Assembly (NCBI RefSeq): GCF_016900355.1
Contig: NZ_JACJKA010000024.1
Span: 1-56,657, forward strand
Direction of reading: 5' to 3'
Source of the DNA: Bacteroides mediterraneensis
GTDB taxonomy: Bacteria; Bacteroidota; Bacteroidia; Bacteroidales; Bacteroidaceae
DNA length: 56,657 nt
In this document: positions 22,921 through 33,163 of the stretch, piece by piece
How the letters are laid out: the number at the start of each line of letters is the position of its first letter
How positions within the stretch are numbered: position 1 is the stretch's first letter
Position numbers and translations under genes: made by a program
The notes under the pieces: generated by a model
Told to the model about the DNA's origin: nothing
Databases searched by the model: none
Seen by the model: the letters and a program-made list of their open reading frames with translations, nothing else

Positions 22921-25248
22921 TTACTGAAAGAACACATCGTCCAGACGAGTGTTGTTTTCTTCCTCGATTTCGGTCAGACGATCCTTGCAAGGGTCGAAAT
23001 CGCCCGGTATATCAAACGTCTCATCGGGAGAATAGCCCAATGACTTGTCAGCATAAACTTTCTGCATATAGATTCCCCAGATAGGCAGCGCCATAGAAGC
23101 TCCTTGTCCGTCGCGCATCGTATCGAAGTGGATGTCACGTTCTTCACCACCTACCCAGCAGCCTGACACCAGCGACGGGGTGAAGCCCATAAACCATCCG
23201 TCGGAGTTACGGTTGGTGGTTCCGGTCTTACCACCCATATCAGCTTTGATGCCATACAGACGACGTACACGTCCACCTGTACCTTCGTTGATTACAGCAC
23301 GCAGCATGACCAGCATCTTATAGGAAGTGGATTCGCTGATGACTTCGTTCACCTGCGGTGTGAAGGTGGCCACTACGTTGCCGTCACTATCTTCAATACG
23401 GGTGACAAACAACGGAGCGGTACGGATACCTTTATTGACAAAGGCGGTGTAGGCACTCACCATCTCTCCTACCGAGATTTCGCACGGACCCAGACAGAGA
23501 GATACGGTAGGCTGAATGTCTTTGTTCAGCACACCGAAAGAGTGTATCAGGCGAACCAAGTCGTACGGGCTCAACTTACTCATCAGATAAGCCGAAATCC
23601 AGTTATTGGAGTTGGCAAGACCCCACTTCAGGGTCACCATCTCGCCATAGTGCGATTTGGAACTGTTTCGAGGTGACCAGGCTTTTCCATTCTCGTCGAA
23701 GAGGGTCTGCTCTACATTGCGGACTTCATCGCACGGGGAGAATCCATTTTCCATGGCCAGCGCATACAAGTAAGGTTTGATGGTAGAACCGACCTGACGA
23801 CGGCCCACCATGGCCATATCGTACTGGAAGTAGTTGTAGTTCGGTCCACCTACATAAGCCTTCACATAGCCTGTAATGGGATCCATCGACATGAAACCGG
23901 CCCGTAGGAAATGCTTGTAGTAGCGGATGGAGTCGAGCGGCGTCATGATAGTATCTTTCTCGCCCTCCCAAGAGAAGACTGACATCTCATACTTGGTGTT
24001 GAAGGCTTTCATGATTTCGGCTTCCGAACAGCCATCGGCCTTCATGGTACGGTAACGGTCACTCTGATGAACGGAGCGGTCCAGAATCTGCTGAACTTCT
24101 TCCGGAGTAAGCTGGTTGGTATAAGGAGCGGTCTTGCGTCCTCTCTTTTCCTTGAAGAAACGGGGCTGCAGATATTTTGCCAAATGCTCGTAAACGGCTT
24201 CTTCGGCATATTGTTGCATATGGGAATTGATGGTAGTATAAATCTTCAACCCGTCAACATAAAGATTATAGTTAGTGCCGTCTTTCTTCTTGTTCTTGGC
24301 ACACCAGCCGTAAAGCGGATTGGTTTCCCAGGCAAGAGAATCCTCATAATATTTCTGCATCTGCCAGCCGCGGTAATCGCTGCGGTTAGGCTTGCGAGCG
24401 GTCATGATGCCGCGCAGGTATTCACGGAAATAAGTAGCCAGACCGTCTTTATGGTCTACGGGCTGGAATTTCAAAACCAAAGGCAATGCCTGAAGCGAAT
24501 CACATTCCTCACGCGTAATATAACCGGCCTTACGCATCTGGTCGAGCACCGTATTGCGGCGCCCGCGCGAGCGTTCGTTGAAACGACGAGGATTATAGAG
24601 GGAAGGATTCTTGCACATACCTATCAAGGTGGCAGCCTCTTCTATCTTCAAGTTCTTGGGATCTTTTCCGAAATAAGTCTTAGCAGCTGTCTTGATACCC
24701 ACCGCATTGTTCAGGAAATCAAACTTATTGAGGTACATGGTCAGGATTTCCTCCTTCGTGTAATAGCGTTCCAACTTGACGGCGATGACCCACTCAATGG
24801 GCTTCTGCAACAGACGCTCCATCACGTTGTCGGCCGTAGGAGAATAGAACTGCTTGGCCAGCTGCTGGGTGATGGTACTACCTCCCCCTGCATGCTTCTG
24901 CATGAAAATACCGCGCTTGATGACCGCACGCATGAAAGCACGGGCATCAATACCGGAATGGTCCTCAAAGCGGACGTCTTCAGTAGCTACCAAGGCATGC
25001 ACCAGATGGGGAGAGAGGTCTTCGTAGCCTACATACACACGGTTTTCCTTGCTGAGCGACCAAGTACCCAAAAGTTTTCCATCTTCGGAAATAATCTGAG
25101 TGGCAAACTTCAGGTTCGGATTTTCCAGTTCTTCCACCGGAGGCACATAACCTATTTTGCCTTTTGCAATAGCTGTAAAGATGACCGCTACCACGAGCAT
25201 GCAGAGAATCACAAAGCCCCACAATACATATATAAATATCTTTCTCAT
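22921..25248 (-). CDS. Class A penicillin-binding protein (PBP1A-type, bifunctional)
   Basis: This inner-membrane enzyme builds and cross-links peptidoglycan. I place the start at 25248 (MRKIFIYVLWGF, 775 aa). The longer frame from 25311 reaches past the -7 element at 25285-25292. After one membrane helix (about residues 3-25), the GT51 glycosyltransferase domain shows E-D-V-R-F-E-D-H-S-G-I-D and G-G-S-T-I-T-Q-Q. The transpeptidase domain follows with the usual S-x-x-K (S-T-I-K-P), S-x-N (S-N-N) and K-T-G (G-K-T-G-T) motifs. Length fits PBP1A. It is convergent with the UpxY-like gene and divergent from pyrB. Confidence 0.95.
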   Translation of the reverse strand: MRKIFIYVLWGFVILCMLVVAVIFTAIAKGKIGYVPPVEELENPNLKFATQIISEDGKLLGTWSLSKENRVYVGYEDLSPHLVHALVATEDVRFEDHSGIDARAFMRAVIKRGIFMQKHAGGGSTITQQLAKQFYSPTADNVMERLLQKPIEWVIAVKLERYYTKEEILTMYLNKFDFLNNAVGIKTAAKTYFGKDPKNLKIEEAATLIGMCKNPSLYNPRRFNERSRGRRNTVLDQMRKAGYITREECDSLQALPLVLKFQPVDHKDGLATYFREYLRGIMTARKPNRSDYRGWQMQKYYEDSLAWETNPLYGWCAKNKKKDGTNYNLYVDGLKIYTTINSHMQQYAEEAVYEHLAKYLQPRFFKEKRGRKTAPYTNQLTPEEVQQILDRSVHQSDRYRTMKADGCSEAEIMKAFNTKYEMSVFSWEGEKDTIMTPLDSIRYYKHFLRAGFMSMDPITGYVKAYVGGPNYNYFQYDMAMVGRRQVGSTIKPYLYALAMENGFSPCDEVRNVEQTLFDENGKAWSPRNSSKSHYGEMVTLKWGLANSNNWISAYLMSKLSPYDLVRLIHSFGVLNKDIQPTVSLCLGPCEISVGEMVSAYTAFVNKGIRTAPLFVTRIEDSDGNVVATFTPQVNEVISESTSYKMLVMLRAVINEGTGGRVRRLYGIKADMGGKTGTTNRNSDGWFMGFTPSLVSGCWVGGEERDIHFDTMRDGQGASMALPIWGIYMQKVYADKSLGYSPDETFDIPGDFDPCKDRLTEIEEENNTRLDDVFFQ

Positions 25249-25284
25249 ACGTTTCTTTCTATTCGTTTGTATTCTATGAAGCCG

Positions 25285-25292
25285 CAAATTTA
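25285..25292 (-). promoter_or_regulatory. Candidate -7 element for the class A PBP gene
   Basis: On the minus strand TAAATTTG matches TAnnTTTG, 36 bp upstream of the chosen ATG at 25248. It supports the shorter start for the protein. Confidence 0.5.
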
Positions 25293-25396
25293 CAGAAAAT
25301 CTTTGTAACAACGGCTTATTTTCCGCAATATCCTCTCAAAAGCGAAAAGGTTGTCCGAAATCTCCCCAAAACGGTGGATTTTCTATTTTTTTTGCC

Positions 25397-25404
25397 TACC
25401 TTTG
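25397..25404 (+). promoter_or_regulatory. Candidate -7 element for the pyrB-pyrI operon
   Basis: TACCTTTG matches TAnnTTTG and lies 37 bp before the pyrB ATG at 25442. No -33 TTTG is seen at the usual spacing. Confidence 0.6.
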
Positions 25405-25441
25405 AACTCCGGTATTATAAAAGTAATCAAAAACAGCTAAC

Positions 25442-26383
25442 ATGGAAAATAGAAGTTTAGTTACTATCGCCGAACATTCCAAAGAAAGAATTCTGTATCT
25501 TTTGGAAATGGCAAAAGAATTCGAGAAGAAACCTAACCGCCGCCTGCTGGCCGAGAAAGTAGTCGCTACCTTGTTCTTTGAACCATCTACTCGCACCCGT
25601 CTGAGTTTCGAAACTGCAGCCAACCGTCTGGGAGCAAGAGTCATTGGATTCACAGATCCGAAAGTGACCAGTTCCTCCAAAGGTGAAACGCTGAAAGATA
25701 CGATTATGATGGTGAGCAACTACGCCGACATCATCGTAATGCGACACTACCTGGAAGGAGCTGCACGCTACGCCAGTGAAGTGGCTCCGGTGCCTATTGT
25801 CAATGCAGGAGACGGTGCCAACCAGCATCCGTCACAGACCATGCTCGACCTATATTCTATCTATAAGACACAGGGCACGCTGGAAAACCTGAACATTTAC
25901 CTGGTAGGTGACTTGAAATACGGAAGAACCGTACATTCACTGCTCATGGCGATGCGTCACTTCAATCCTACTTTCCATTTCATTGCTCCGGACGAACTGA
26001 AAATGCCGGACGAATACAAGCTGTATTGCAAGGAACATCATATCAAATACGTAGAACATACGGACTTCACGGAAGAAACCATCGCCGATGCGGACATCTT
26101 GTACATGACCCGCGTACAGCGCGAACGTTTCACTGACTTGATGGAATATGAAAGAGTAAAAGACGTGTACATTCTGAATAACAAGATGCTGGAACATACA
26201 CGCCCGAATCTGCGAATCCTCCACCCGCTGCCTCGTGTGAACGAAATCGCTTACGACGTGGATGACAATCCGAAAGCTTATTATTTCCAACAAGCCAAGA
26301 ACGGTCTTTATGCCCGTCAGGCCATCCTTTGTGACGTGCTGGGCATCACACTCGACGAGGTGAAAGCTGACACTGAAAAATAA
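25442..26383 (+). CDS. pyrB: Aspartate carbamoyltransferase catalytic subunit
   Basis: This enzyme condenses carbamoyl phosphate with aspartate, the committed step of pyrimidine synthesis. The 313-aa protein carries the carbamoyl-phosphate motif S49-T50-R51-T52-R53 and a second motif H-P-S-Q-T near residue 130. The length is typical of class B ATCase catalytic chains. pyrI follows after 29 bp, so an allosteric dodecamer like that of E. coli is expected, with inhibition by CTP and activation by ATP. CTP is made by PyrG, also encoded in this window. Confidence 0.97.
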   Translation: MENRSLVTIAEHSKERILYLLEMAKEFEKKPNRRLLAEKVVATLFFEPSTRTRLSFETAANRLGARVIGFTDPKVTSSSKGETLKDTIMMVSNYADIIVMRHYLEGAARYASEVAPVPIVNAGDGANQHPSQTMLDLYSIYKTQGTLENLNIYLVGDLKYGRTVHSLLMAMRHFNPTFHFIAPDELKMPDEYKLYCKEHHIKYVEHTDFTEETIADADILYMTRVQRERFTDLMEYERVKDVYILNNKMLEHTRPNLRILHPLPRVNEIAYDVDDNPKAYYFQQAKNGLYARQAILCDVLGITLDEVKADTEK

Positions 26384-26412
26384 TCCGGAAACCTATTCAA
26401 TTTCAAGTAACT

Positions 26413-26871
26413 ATGAGCGATAAGAAAGAATTACAGGTAGCCGCACTCAAGAACGGAACGGTTATCGACCATATACCATCTGACAAGCTGTTTACAGTAG
26501 TATCTCTGCTCGGACTGCAGAATGAGGATGCCAACATTACGATTGGCAACAATTTTGAAAGTAAAAAACTGGGCAAGAAAGGAATCATCAAGATTGCCGA
26601 CCGCTTCTTCACCGAAGAAGAAATCAGTCGGTTGTCTGTGGTAGCTTCCAAAATCAAGCTGAACCTTATCCGCGACTATGAGGTGGTGGAAAAGAAGGAA
26701 GTGGAAATGCCCGATGAACTGAAAGGTATCGTAAAATGCAACAACCCGAAATGCATCACCAACAACGAACCGATGCAGACATGGTTCCATGTAATTGACA
26801 AGGATAAGGGCCTGCTGAAATGCCACTACTGCGAAAAGGAACAGCAGAAAGACAATATCAAACTGCTGTAA
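26413..26871 (+). CDS. pyrI: Aspartate carbamoyltransferase regulatory subunit
   Basis: This is the non-catalytic chain of class B ATCase that binds CTP and ATP and tunes PyrB. The 152-aa protein has the N-terminal nucleotide-binding domain and a C-terminal zinc domain with ligands Cys109, Cys114, Cys137 and Cys140. Length matches E. coli PyrI. It is placed directly after pyrB and only 3 bp before the flavin reductase gene, so the three are likely one transcript. Confidence 0.97.
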   Translation: MSDKKELQVAALKNGTVIDHIPSDKLFTVVSLLGLQNEDANITIGNNFESKKLGKKGIIKIADRFFTEEEISRLSVVASKIKLNLIRDYEVVEKKEVEMPDELKGIVKCNNPKCITNNEPMQTWFHVIDKDKGLLKCHYCEKEQQKDNIKLL

Positions 26872-26874
26872 ACC

Positions 26875-27441
26875 ATGAAGCAGGACTGGAAACCAGGAAC
26901 AATGATTTATCCGCTTCCGGCTGCCCTGGTGACGTGCGGAAGCTGTGAAGAAGAATACAATATCATTACCGTAGCGTGGGTGGGTACTATCTGTACCAAC
27001 CCACCTATGTGTTATATCTCGGTCAGACCAGAACGGCACTCCTATCCTATTCTGAAAAAGAATATGGAGTTTGTCATCAACCTGACCACCAAAGACATGG
27101 CTTTTGCTACAGACTGGTGTGGCGTACGCTCTGGAAAAGACTACAACAAGTTCAAGGAGATGAAGCTGACACCGGGAAAGGCTTCCATGGTACAGGCCCC
27201 TCTTATAGAAGAGTCACCACTTTGCATTGAATGCCGGGTGAAGGAAATCGTGGCCTTAGGCTCGCATCACATGTTCATAGCCGATGTGGTCAACGTGAAA
27301 GCCGACGACAAATACCTGAACACTGAAACCGGGAAATTTGAACTGGCACGTGCCAACCTGCTGGTCTATGCCCACGGCGGATACTACGAGCTGGGAGAAA
27401 AAATTGGCAAGTTCGGTTGGTCAGTGGAGAAAAAGAAATGA
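26875..27441 (+). CDS. Flavin reductase-like FMN-binding protein
   Basis: This 188-aa protein is a split-barrel flavin reductase-like protein, related to the flavoredoxin and FMN reductase families. The N-terminal pattern (P-L-P-A-A-L-V-T-C-G, then N-I-I-T-V-A-W-V-G-T) is the usual FMN-binding region. Several cysteines (near residues 22, 25, 40 and 46) could give it redox behaviour. It is soluble. It starts 3 bp after pyrI, which suggests co-transcription, but family members act in varied redox reactions and no partner monooxygenase is present here. Its substrate is unknown. Confidence 0.85.
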   Translation: MKQDWKPGTMIYPLPAALVTCGSCEEEYNIITVAWVGTICTNPPMCYISVRPERHSYPILKKNMEFVINLTTKDMAFATDWCGVRSGKDYNKFKEMKLTPGKASMVQAPLIEESPLCIECRVKEIVALGSHHMFIADVVNVKADDKYLNTETGKFELARANLLVYAHGGYYELGEKIGKFGWSVEKKK

Positions 27442-27450
27442 GAACCTGAT

Positions 27451-28188
27451 ATGATAAAAGAAGTCCTACTCATCCTCATGGGAAGCGGAGTGCTGGCAGT
27501 ATGTGAACTGCAGGCGCAGGCTACTACTACGCCTATGGTCACGCTGCGACAACCTCTTTTTAATGTGGGTGTAAAAGCAGGCTTCAATTCATCCATGTTC
27601 TTTACGGATGAAATTTCCATCAACGGGAAAGAACTGGAACAAGCCCAGAACAACTACAAAGTAGGATATTTTGCAGCGGTATTCTGCAGGTTCAATATAA
27701 AAAAACATCACTTCATCCAGCCTGAGTTTTCATGTAACATCACGCAAGGAAGTGTGTCTATTCCCCTGACACTGGCCAATTCAGAACTTTTGTCGGACAA
27801 CGCGCTGATAAAGAAAAAAATGACTACCTTTGACATTCCCTTATTGTACGGGTATAAGTTTGTAGACGTACATCCGTATGGAATGGCATTCTTTGTCGGA
27901 CCGAAAGTAACGTGGATATGGGAACGGCACAGTACTACGGAGTTTTCCGGCTTCCACCAGCAGGAAATTAAAGAAAGGCAATATCCTTTCCAGTACAGCG
28001 GAGTGATAGGACTGGCAGTCAACGTGTCAAACATCTTTTTTGATTTCCGTTATGAGATAGGCTTGCACAACTCCATTCAGGCCATGTCCTACAATACAGA
28101 TACGACCGAATCCCCTCATAACGAAGGAGAAATCCGACTGCGGCAACGCAAGAATATTCTGAGTTTCTCTGTGGGGGTTATTTTTTAA
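27451..28188 (+). CDS. PorT-like outer-membrane beta-barrel protein
   Basis: This 245-aa protein has a signal peptide (about residues 1-23, ending in L-Q-A-Q-A) and alternating beta-strands (for example [11 protein letters not shown]) ending in a phenylalanine, typical of small outer-membrane barrels of the PorT/OMP_b-brl_2 type. The true PorT is a part of type IX secretion, but many Bacteroidota have general members of this fold with no known role. It sits in the pyrB-pyrI-flavin reductase-glyA stretch with a 9-bp gap upstream, so it is probably co-transcribed. Function not assigned. Confidence 0.7.
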   Translation: MIKEVLLILMGSGVLAVCELQAQATTTPMVTLRQPLFNVGVKAGFNSSMFFTDEISINGKELEQAQNNYKVGYFAAVFCRFNIKKHHFIQPEFSCNITQGSVSIPLTLANSELLSDNALIKKKMTTFDIPLLYGYKFVDVHPYGMAFFVGPKVTWIWERHSTTEFSGFHQQEIKERQYPFQYSGVIGLAVNVSNIFFDFRYEIGLHNSIQAMSYNTDTTESPHNEGEIRLRQRKNILSFSVGVIF

Positions 28189-28217
28189 TGCGAATTTTCA
28201 TTTTAAAAGAATATATC

Positions 28218-29498
28218 ATGAAACGAGACGATTCTATTTTTAACATCATTGAGAAAGAACATCAGAGACAGTTGAAAGGTATTGAACTGATTGCTTCTGA
28301 AAACTTTGTAAGTGACCAGGTCATGCAAGCCATGGGTTCCTGCCTGACAAACAAATATGCCGAAGGATATCCCGGAAAAAGATATTACGGAGGATGCGAA
28401 GTAGTGGACCAAAGCGAACAGCTGGCTATCGACCGTGTGAAAAAGATATTCGGTGCTGAATGGGCTAATGTACAGCCTCACTCTGGCGCACAGGCCAATG
28501 CTGCTGTATTTCTGGCCGTACTGAACCCGGGCGACAAGTTCATGGGTCTGAACCTGGCTCATGGAGGTCACCTGTCTCACGGCTCTTCAGTTAATACCTC
28601 TGGTATCCTGTACACTCCGTGCGAATACAACTTGAACAAGGAAACAGGCCGTGTGGATTACGACCAGATGGAGGAAATCGCCCTGAGAGAACATCCGAAA
28701 TTGATTGTCGGAGGTGGTTCTGCCTACTCTCGCGAATGGGACTACAAACGGATGCGTGAAATCGCTGACAAGGTAGGTGCCTTGCTGATGATTGACATGG
28801 CTCACCCAGCCGGACTGATTGCAGCCGGGCTGCTGGACAACCCGGTGAAATATGCCCACATCGTCACTTCTACTACCCACAAGACACTGCGTGGTCCACG
28901 TGGAGGTATTATCCTGATGGGTAAAGACTTCCCGAACCCATGGGGAAAGAAAACGCCGAAGGGTGAAATTAAGATGATGTCGCAATTGCTGGATTCAGCT
29001 GTATTCCCAGGTATCCAGGGAGGACCGCTGGAACACGTGATTGCCGCCAAAGCAGTTGCCTTCTACGAATGCATGCAGCCGGAATACAAGGAATACCAGA
29101 TTCAAGTACAGAAGAACGCCCGCGTATTGGCACAAGCATTGATGGATCGTGGCTTTACCATCGTATCAGGTGGTACCGACAACCACTCCATGCTGGTAGA
29201 TTTGCGTACCAAGTATCCAGACCTGACTGGAAAGGTTGCTGAAAAGGCACTGGTAGCTGCCGACATTACCGTAAACAAGAACATGGTGCCGTTTGACACC
29301 CGTTCTGCGTTCCAGACATCCGGTATCCGTCTGGGGACTCCGGCCATCACAACCCGTGGAGCAAAAGAAGACCTGATGTATGAAATTGCAGAAATGATTG
29401 AAACAGTCTTGTCAAACGTAGACAATGAAGAAGTGATTGCTTCCGTACGTCACCGTGTGAATGAAACAATGAAAAATTATCCTATTTTTGCATATTAA
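28218..29498 (+). CDS. glyA: Serine hydroxymethyltransferase
   Basis: This PLP enzyme interconverts serine and glycine with transfer of a one-carbon unit to tetrahydrofolate. The start at 28218 (MKRDDSIFN, 426 aa) fits the family. A longer frame from 28188 would overlap the previous stop codon. The PLP lysine is Lys222 in the motif [14 protein letters not shown]. Other family motifs such as [13 protein letters not shown] near residue 47 are intact. It follows the barrel gene by about 29 bp and precedes the OmpA-like gene by 17 bp. Confidence 0.98.
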   Translation: MKRDDSIFNIIEKEHQRQLKGIELIASENFVSDQVMQAMGSCLTNKYAEGYPGKRYYGGCEVVDQSEQLAIDRVKKIFGAEWANVQPHSGAQANAAVFLAVLNPGDKFMGLNLAHGGHLSHGSSVNTSGILYTPCEYNLNKETGRVDYDQMEEIALREHPKLIVGGGSAYSREWDYKRMREIADKVGALLMIDMAHPAGLIAAGLLDNPVKYAHIVTSTTHKTLRGPRGGIILMGKDFPNPWGKKTPKGEIKMMSQLLDSAVFPGIQGGPLEHVIAAKAVAFYECMQPEYKEYQIQVQKNARVLAQALMDRGFTIVSGGTDNHSMLVDLRTKYPDLTGKVAEKALVAADITVNKNMVPFDTRSAFQTSGIRLGTPAITTRGAKEDLMYEIAEMIETVLSNVDNEEVIASVRHRVNETMKNYPIFAY

Positions 29499-29515
29499 CT
29501 AAACGAAGAGAAAAA

Positions 29516-30232
29516 ATGAAAACAATGAATTCTATGGCTATCTTACTGAGCGCTTGCTTGGTATTTAGCAGTTGTGGTATGACCAATACAGCCAAAGGCG
29601 GACTTATCGGTGGTGGTAGTGGTGCCGCATTGGGCGCAATAGTAGGTGGCGTCATTGGCCACGGTAAAGGAGCCGCCATCGGAGCCGCTGTAGGAACTGC
29701 CGTAGGTGCAGGTGCCGGCGTACTGATTGGCAAGAAAATGGACAAGGCTGCTGAACAAGCCGAACAAATTGAAGGTGCACAAGTAGAACAAGTGACCGAT
29801 AACAACGGACTGCAGGCTGTGAAAGTCACTTTTGATTCCGGTATCTTGTTTAACACGAGCAGCGCTACACTGAGCTCTTCTGCCAAATCGGCTTTGAGCA
29901 AATTTGCCAACAATGTTCTTAACCAGAACAAGGACATGGATGTGGCCATCTACGGATATACAGACAATACCGGATGGAAAAACAGTACAGCTGAACAGAG
30001 TAAACAGAAAAACCTTGACTTGTCACAGGAACGCGCACAGAGCGTATCCAGTTACCTGTTAGGATGTGGAGCTTCTTCCAGCCAGATCAAGTCAGTAACC
30101 GGTATGGGAGAAGAAAATCCGGTGGCAGACAACTCTACAGAAGCCGGTCGTGAACAGAACCGCCGCGTAGAAGTATATATGTATGCCAGCCAGGAGATGA
30201 TTCAGCAAGCTGAAGCAGGCACACTGCAATAA
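29516..30232 (+). CDS. OmpA-family lipoprotein with glycine-zipper segment
   Basis: This 238-aa protein is an envelope lipoprotein that should bind peptidoglycan. It has a lipoprotein signal ending in F-S-S-C (Cys about 20). A long glycine/alanine-rich zipper follows (about residues 28-75, repeats of G-x-x-x-G), then the OmpA domain (about 105-230) with the diaminopimelate-binding pattern around N-L-D-L-S-Q-E-R-A and G-R-E-Q-N-R-R-V-E. This YiaD-like layout suggests an outer-membrane anchored link to the cell wall. It is 17 bp after glyA and is followed by a very strong terminator. A cell-wall transglycosylase gene lies just beyond. Confidence 0.9.
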   Translation: MKTMNSMAILLSACLVFSSCGMTNTAKGGLIGGGSGAALGAIVGGVIGHGKGAAIGAAVGTAVGAGAGVLIGKKMDKAAEQAEQIEGAQVEQVTDNNGLQAVKVTFDSGILFNTSSATLSSSAKSALSKFANNVLNQNKDMDVAIYGYTDNTGWKNSTAEQSKQKNLDLSQERAQSVSSYLLGCGASSSQIKSVTGMGEENPVADNSTEAGREQNRRVEVYMYASQEMIQQAEAGTLQ

Positions 30233-30262
30233 TCTACACGCCCTCTTATCGGGTCAATCAAT

Positions 30263-30298
30263 AAAATTATGCCGGGTTTGCAAACCCGGCATAATTTT
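30263..30298. terminator. Terminator after the OmpA-like gene: perfect 36-bp inverted repeat
   Basis: The sequence is a perfect palindrome with 18-nt arms, running from AAAATTATGCC to GGCATAATTTT. It ends in TTTT on both strands. It lies 30 bp after the OmpA-like stop codon and 23 bp before mtgA. Confidence 0.85.
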
Positions 30299-30321
30299 CA
30301 TATAAAAGATTCAGTACAAAC

Positions 30322-31017
30322 ATGAACAAAAAACGAATATTAAAATACCTTCGCAATCTCGTTATTTTCTTTTTTGCCTCTACCCTTCTTTCGGTCATCG
30401 CACTCCGGTTCATTCCCGTTTATATCACTCCACTGATGGTCATCCGCAGCGTAGAACAACTGACTAAAGGAGAGAAGCTGGTCATGAAACATCACTGGGT
30501 CCCCAAAGAAAAGATTTCACGCCACCTTCCCATGGCCGTCATTGCCTCGGAGGACAACCGTTTTGCCAGTCACAACGGTTTCGACTTCAAGGAAATCAGT
30601 AAAGCCATGGAAGAAAACAAGAAGCGAAAAAAAGCCCGAGGAGCCAGCACTATCAGCCAGCAGACGGCTAAAAATGTATTCTTATGGCCTTCCTCTTCCT
30701 GGGTAAGAAAAGGGTTTGAAGTGTATTTCACGGTATTGATTGAACTCATTTGGGATAAAGAAAGGATCATGGAAGTCTATCTCAATTCCATTGAAATGGG
30801 AGATGGCATCTATGGCGCAGAAGCAGTAGCCAAGGCTCACTTCCACACCACTGCTGCCAAGCTGACTCGTAGACAATGTGCCCTTATCGCTGCCAGCCTT
30901 CCAAATCCTCGAAAATTCAACTCAGGCAACCCGAGTCCTTACATGTACAAGCGGCAACGGAAAATCATGTACCTGATGAAATGTATCCCGACCTTCCCTG
31001 AACCTGAGAAAAAATAA
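30322..31017 (+). CDS. mtgA: Monofunctional biosynthetic peptidoglycan transglycosylase
   Basis: This GT51 enzyme polymerises lipid II into glycan strands without a transpeptidase domain. The 231-aa protein has one N-terminal membrane helix (about residues 10-32). The GT51 motifs are [12 protein letters not shown] (catalytic Glu near residue 76), [12 protein letters not shown] and the later E-V-Y-L-N-S-I-E. Length fits MtgA. Only 23 bp separate the start from the strong upstream terminator, so it needs either read-through or a promoter inside that terminator region. Its stop is 4 bp from the stop of the convergent TRIC gene. Confidence 0.95.
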   Translation: MNKKRILKYLRNLVIFFFASTLLSVIALRFIPVYITPLMVIRSVEQLTKGEKLVMKHHWVPKEKISRHLPMAVIASEDNRFASHNGFDFKEISKAMEENKKRKKARGASTISQQTAKNVFLWPSSSWVRKGFEVYFTVLIELIWDKERIMEVYLNSIEMGDGIYGAEAVAKAHFHTTAAKLTRRQCALIAASLPNPRKFNSGNPSPYMYKRQRKIMYLMKCIPTFPEPEKK

Positions 31018-31021
31018 GGTA

Positions 31022-31660
31022 TCAGGGATTTTCAGAATCACCCTTCAATATAGGAAGGGTAATCTTATACTTCACAGCCAGAATACGAGTAATAAATACT
31101 GTAATTCCACCAATTATCTGGGAAAGGACCGAATCCATATCAGACACCAAACAAATCCAATAAACCAACCCACCAATCACGCAAGCCATGGCATAAATCT
31201 CTTTACGGAATATCAAAGGGATTTCATTGATAAAGATATCACGCAACACTCCGCCAGCCGCTCCCGTAATACTGCCCATGATAATGGCAATCCAAAAAGG
31301 ATATCCCAAGGCATAAGCTTTACTAAAACCAACAATAGTAAACAAAGCCAACCCAATGGTGTCAAACAGGAAAAATGTATGGTTCAAACGAATCACATAC
31401 TTCCCGAACAAGATAACAAAAAACATGGCTAAAGCGGTACAGATCAAATACATGGGATTGGTCATCCACGTGGGAGTCACATCGAGTAAAAGGTCACGGA
31501 TAGTTCCTCCACCAATGGCTGTGGCCAACCCTACCACATAAGCCCCAAACCAATCGAAACGTTTGGCTGAAGCAAGGCGTATGCCACTGATAGCAAACGC
31601 AAAAGTCCCCACAAAATCAAGAATCGTTACAAACGATGGTATCTGAAAAAAAGTAGTCAT
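31022..31660 (-). CDS. TRIC-type trimeric intracellular cation channel (YadS/UPF0126)
   Basis: This 212-aa inner-membrane protein has seven hydrophobic helices made of two homologous halves. Each half carries the family's glycine-rich loop: G-G-G-T-I-R-D near residue 49 and G-G-V-L-R-D near 136. Prokaryotic TRIC homologues form trimeric K+/Na+-permeable channels, while some genetic work links the UPF0126 family to glycine uptake, so the physiological role is open. It is 10 bp downstream of the DUF3078 gene and is probably co-transcribed. Confidence 0.88.
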   Translation of the reverse strand: MTTFFQIPSFVTILDFVGTFAFAISGIRLASAKRFDWFGAYVVGLATAIGGGTIRDLLLDVTPTWMTNPMYLICTALAMFFVILFGKYVIRLNHTFFLFDTIGLALFTIVGFSKAYALGYPFWIAIIMGSITGAAGGVLRDIFINEIPLIFRKEIYAMACVIGGLVYWICLVSDMDSVLSQIIGGITVFITRILAVKYKITLPILKGDSENP

Positions 31661-31670
31661 AGTAAAATTT

Positions 31671-33137
31671 TCACCAAGTATAACTCAAACCAAAACTAAG
31701 CAATTCCTGCAACTGGAAATAGCTGTCGCCTACTTCACGTGACACGCCATCATCGAAACGGCCATGTACAAACAGTTTCGTAGAAAGGTATTTATTGATA
31801 GAGAAAGTAAAGGTATTTTCCCATTCAGCCAAGACTTTCTCATAGTTTGTGGTATAAGAAAGACGAGACTCCCACATCAACATGGAAAAGACCTTCCACT
31901 TCAAGGTAGATTCCAGACGGGAACCCCATACGCTTTCCCGTTTATGCCCTTCCTCAATATTGAATTTAGTCGGGTCAACCTTATCGCTGGCCACACTATA
32001 CAATGTGTAGTTGATCGGGTTAATCAACACAGACAAATTACATATACCGTCTTTCACAAACTTGTAGTCCATACCGAGACCGACGTTCAATTCTGCCGGC
32101 GAGAAAAATGCAGAGACGAGGTTATCAGAGTTGGTGTCATAATTCGAGAAGAACTGTGTCTTAAATTCCGCAGACAACGTATAATACCAAGTACTGAAGG
32201 CTTTGTAACCCAGCTTAGAACTTAAACGAAGCAAGTCGTTATTAGCCTTGTAACTATGTACCGTATCAGAAGGAGCCGTAATAAAGCCCAGTTTCCATTC
32301 TATTTTATTTTCAAACTGAATGCGTTGTTTGTCATCATAGTTTGCCTGCCAAGTAAAACCAGACAGCAAAGACTTCGTACTTTCACCACCTTTATACCAG
32401 TTATCTGAAATGTAGTTCTGCGAGAATTGCAGATAACCGTTTCCGCCAAACGTCCAGAAATTAGGCTTGATAACCAACAAATCCTTCTCAGTCACCTGAT
32501 TAGGCAATTCATTATTCTGCATCATTTCGAGCAGGTTTTCCTTTTTCGGTTCATCCACCAAGACTTCACCATAAATAGGCTTCAATCCTTCCAGATTATC
32601 TTCATTTTGTTTCACCAGCTTCGGATACTCCAAATAGAAAGAAAGCAACTGACGATTGACAAACTTATCCACTTGCTGAGAATGACGCAAGTCTTTCAGC
32701 TGAGGTAACTGCTTTTTAAGAGTATCCTCTTTTATAAAAGGTATTACCGGCTTCCAGTCCGAAATACTGAATGCCTGCTCAATGGGAGCATCGTAATACG
32801 TAGCTGGCATGGACAGCTTATAATAGTCGGGATTTGAACGGATGCCTGTAATCAACAAATAAATATCATCCCAACGTTCCAGCTGAGCATCATAGCCCTG
32901 ACGGAAATCCTGCAATATCTGCCAGAATTTCTGCACTTCCATCGAGGACTCAGGTTTCTTAACGCCCGTTGCTCTCACTTTCTGAGCTGTTTCCTGAACT
33001 ACTACAGACGGAATAGTACGCTGAAGCGAGTCTACTTTTTCTTGTCTCACATTTGAATTTGAAGAAGTTTCCAACTGCTGTGCAGCCAACCCACTGCACA
33101 CCATACACAATACCACAAACAAACCTGTCTTTCTCAT
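31671..33137 (-). CDS. DUF3078 outer-membrane protein
   Basis: This 488-aa secreted protein has a signal peptide (about residues 1-19, ending in G-L-A-A-Q-Q). A helical N-terminal part comes first, and the C-terminal half is rich in alternating beta-strands and ends in an aromatic residue (L-S-Y-T-W), as in outer-membrane barrels. The segment W-T-F-G-G-N-G-Y-L-Q-F-S-Q-N-Y-I near residue 230 is typical of DUF3078 proteins, which are restricted to Bacteroidota. Function is unknown. The start fits the -7 element at 33164-33171. The downstream gene encodes a TRIC-type channel. Confidence 0.75.
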   Translation of the reverse strand: MRKTGLFVVLCMVCSGLAAQQLETSSNSNVRQEKVDSLQRTIPSVVVQETAQKVRATGVKKPESSMEVQKFWQILQDFRQGYDAQLERWDDIYLLITGIRSNPDYYKLSMPATYYDAPIEQAFSISDWKPVIPFIKEDTLKKQLPQLKDLRHSQQVDKFVNRQLLSFYLEYPKLVKQNEDNLEGLKPIYGEVLVDEPKKENLLEMMQNNELPNQVTEKDLLVIKPNFWTFGGNGYLQFSQNYISDNWYKGGESTKSLLSGFTWQANYDDKQRIQFENKIEWKLGFITAPSDTVHSYKANNDLLRLSSKLGYKAFSTWYYTLSAEFKTQFFSNYDTNSDNLVSAFFSPAELNVGLGMDYKFVKDGICNLSVLINPINYTLYSVASDKVDPTKFNIEEGHKRESVWGSRLESTLKWKVFSMLMWESRLSYTTNYEKVLAEWENTFTFSINKYLSTKLFVHGRFDDGVSREVGDSYFQLQELLSFGLSYTW

Positions 33138-33163
33138 TTTTATCTTTATTCTTCAATTTCGTG

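Noticed and set aside
24067..25308. 413-codon plus-strand reading frame
   Set aside because: It is antisense to the class A penicillin-binding protein, whose motifs are all intact. The antisense product resembles nothing known.
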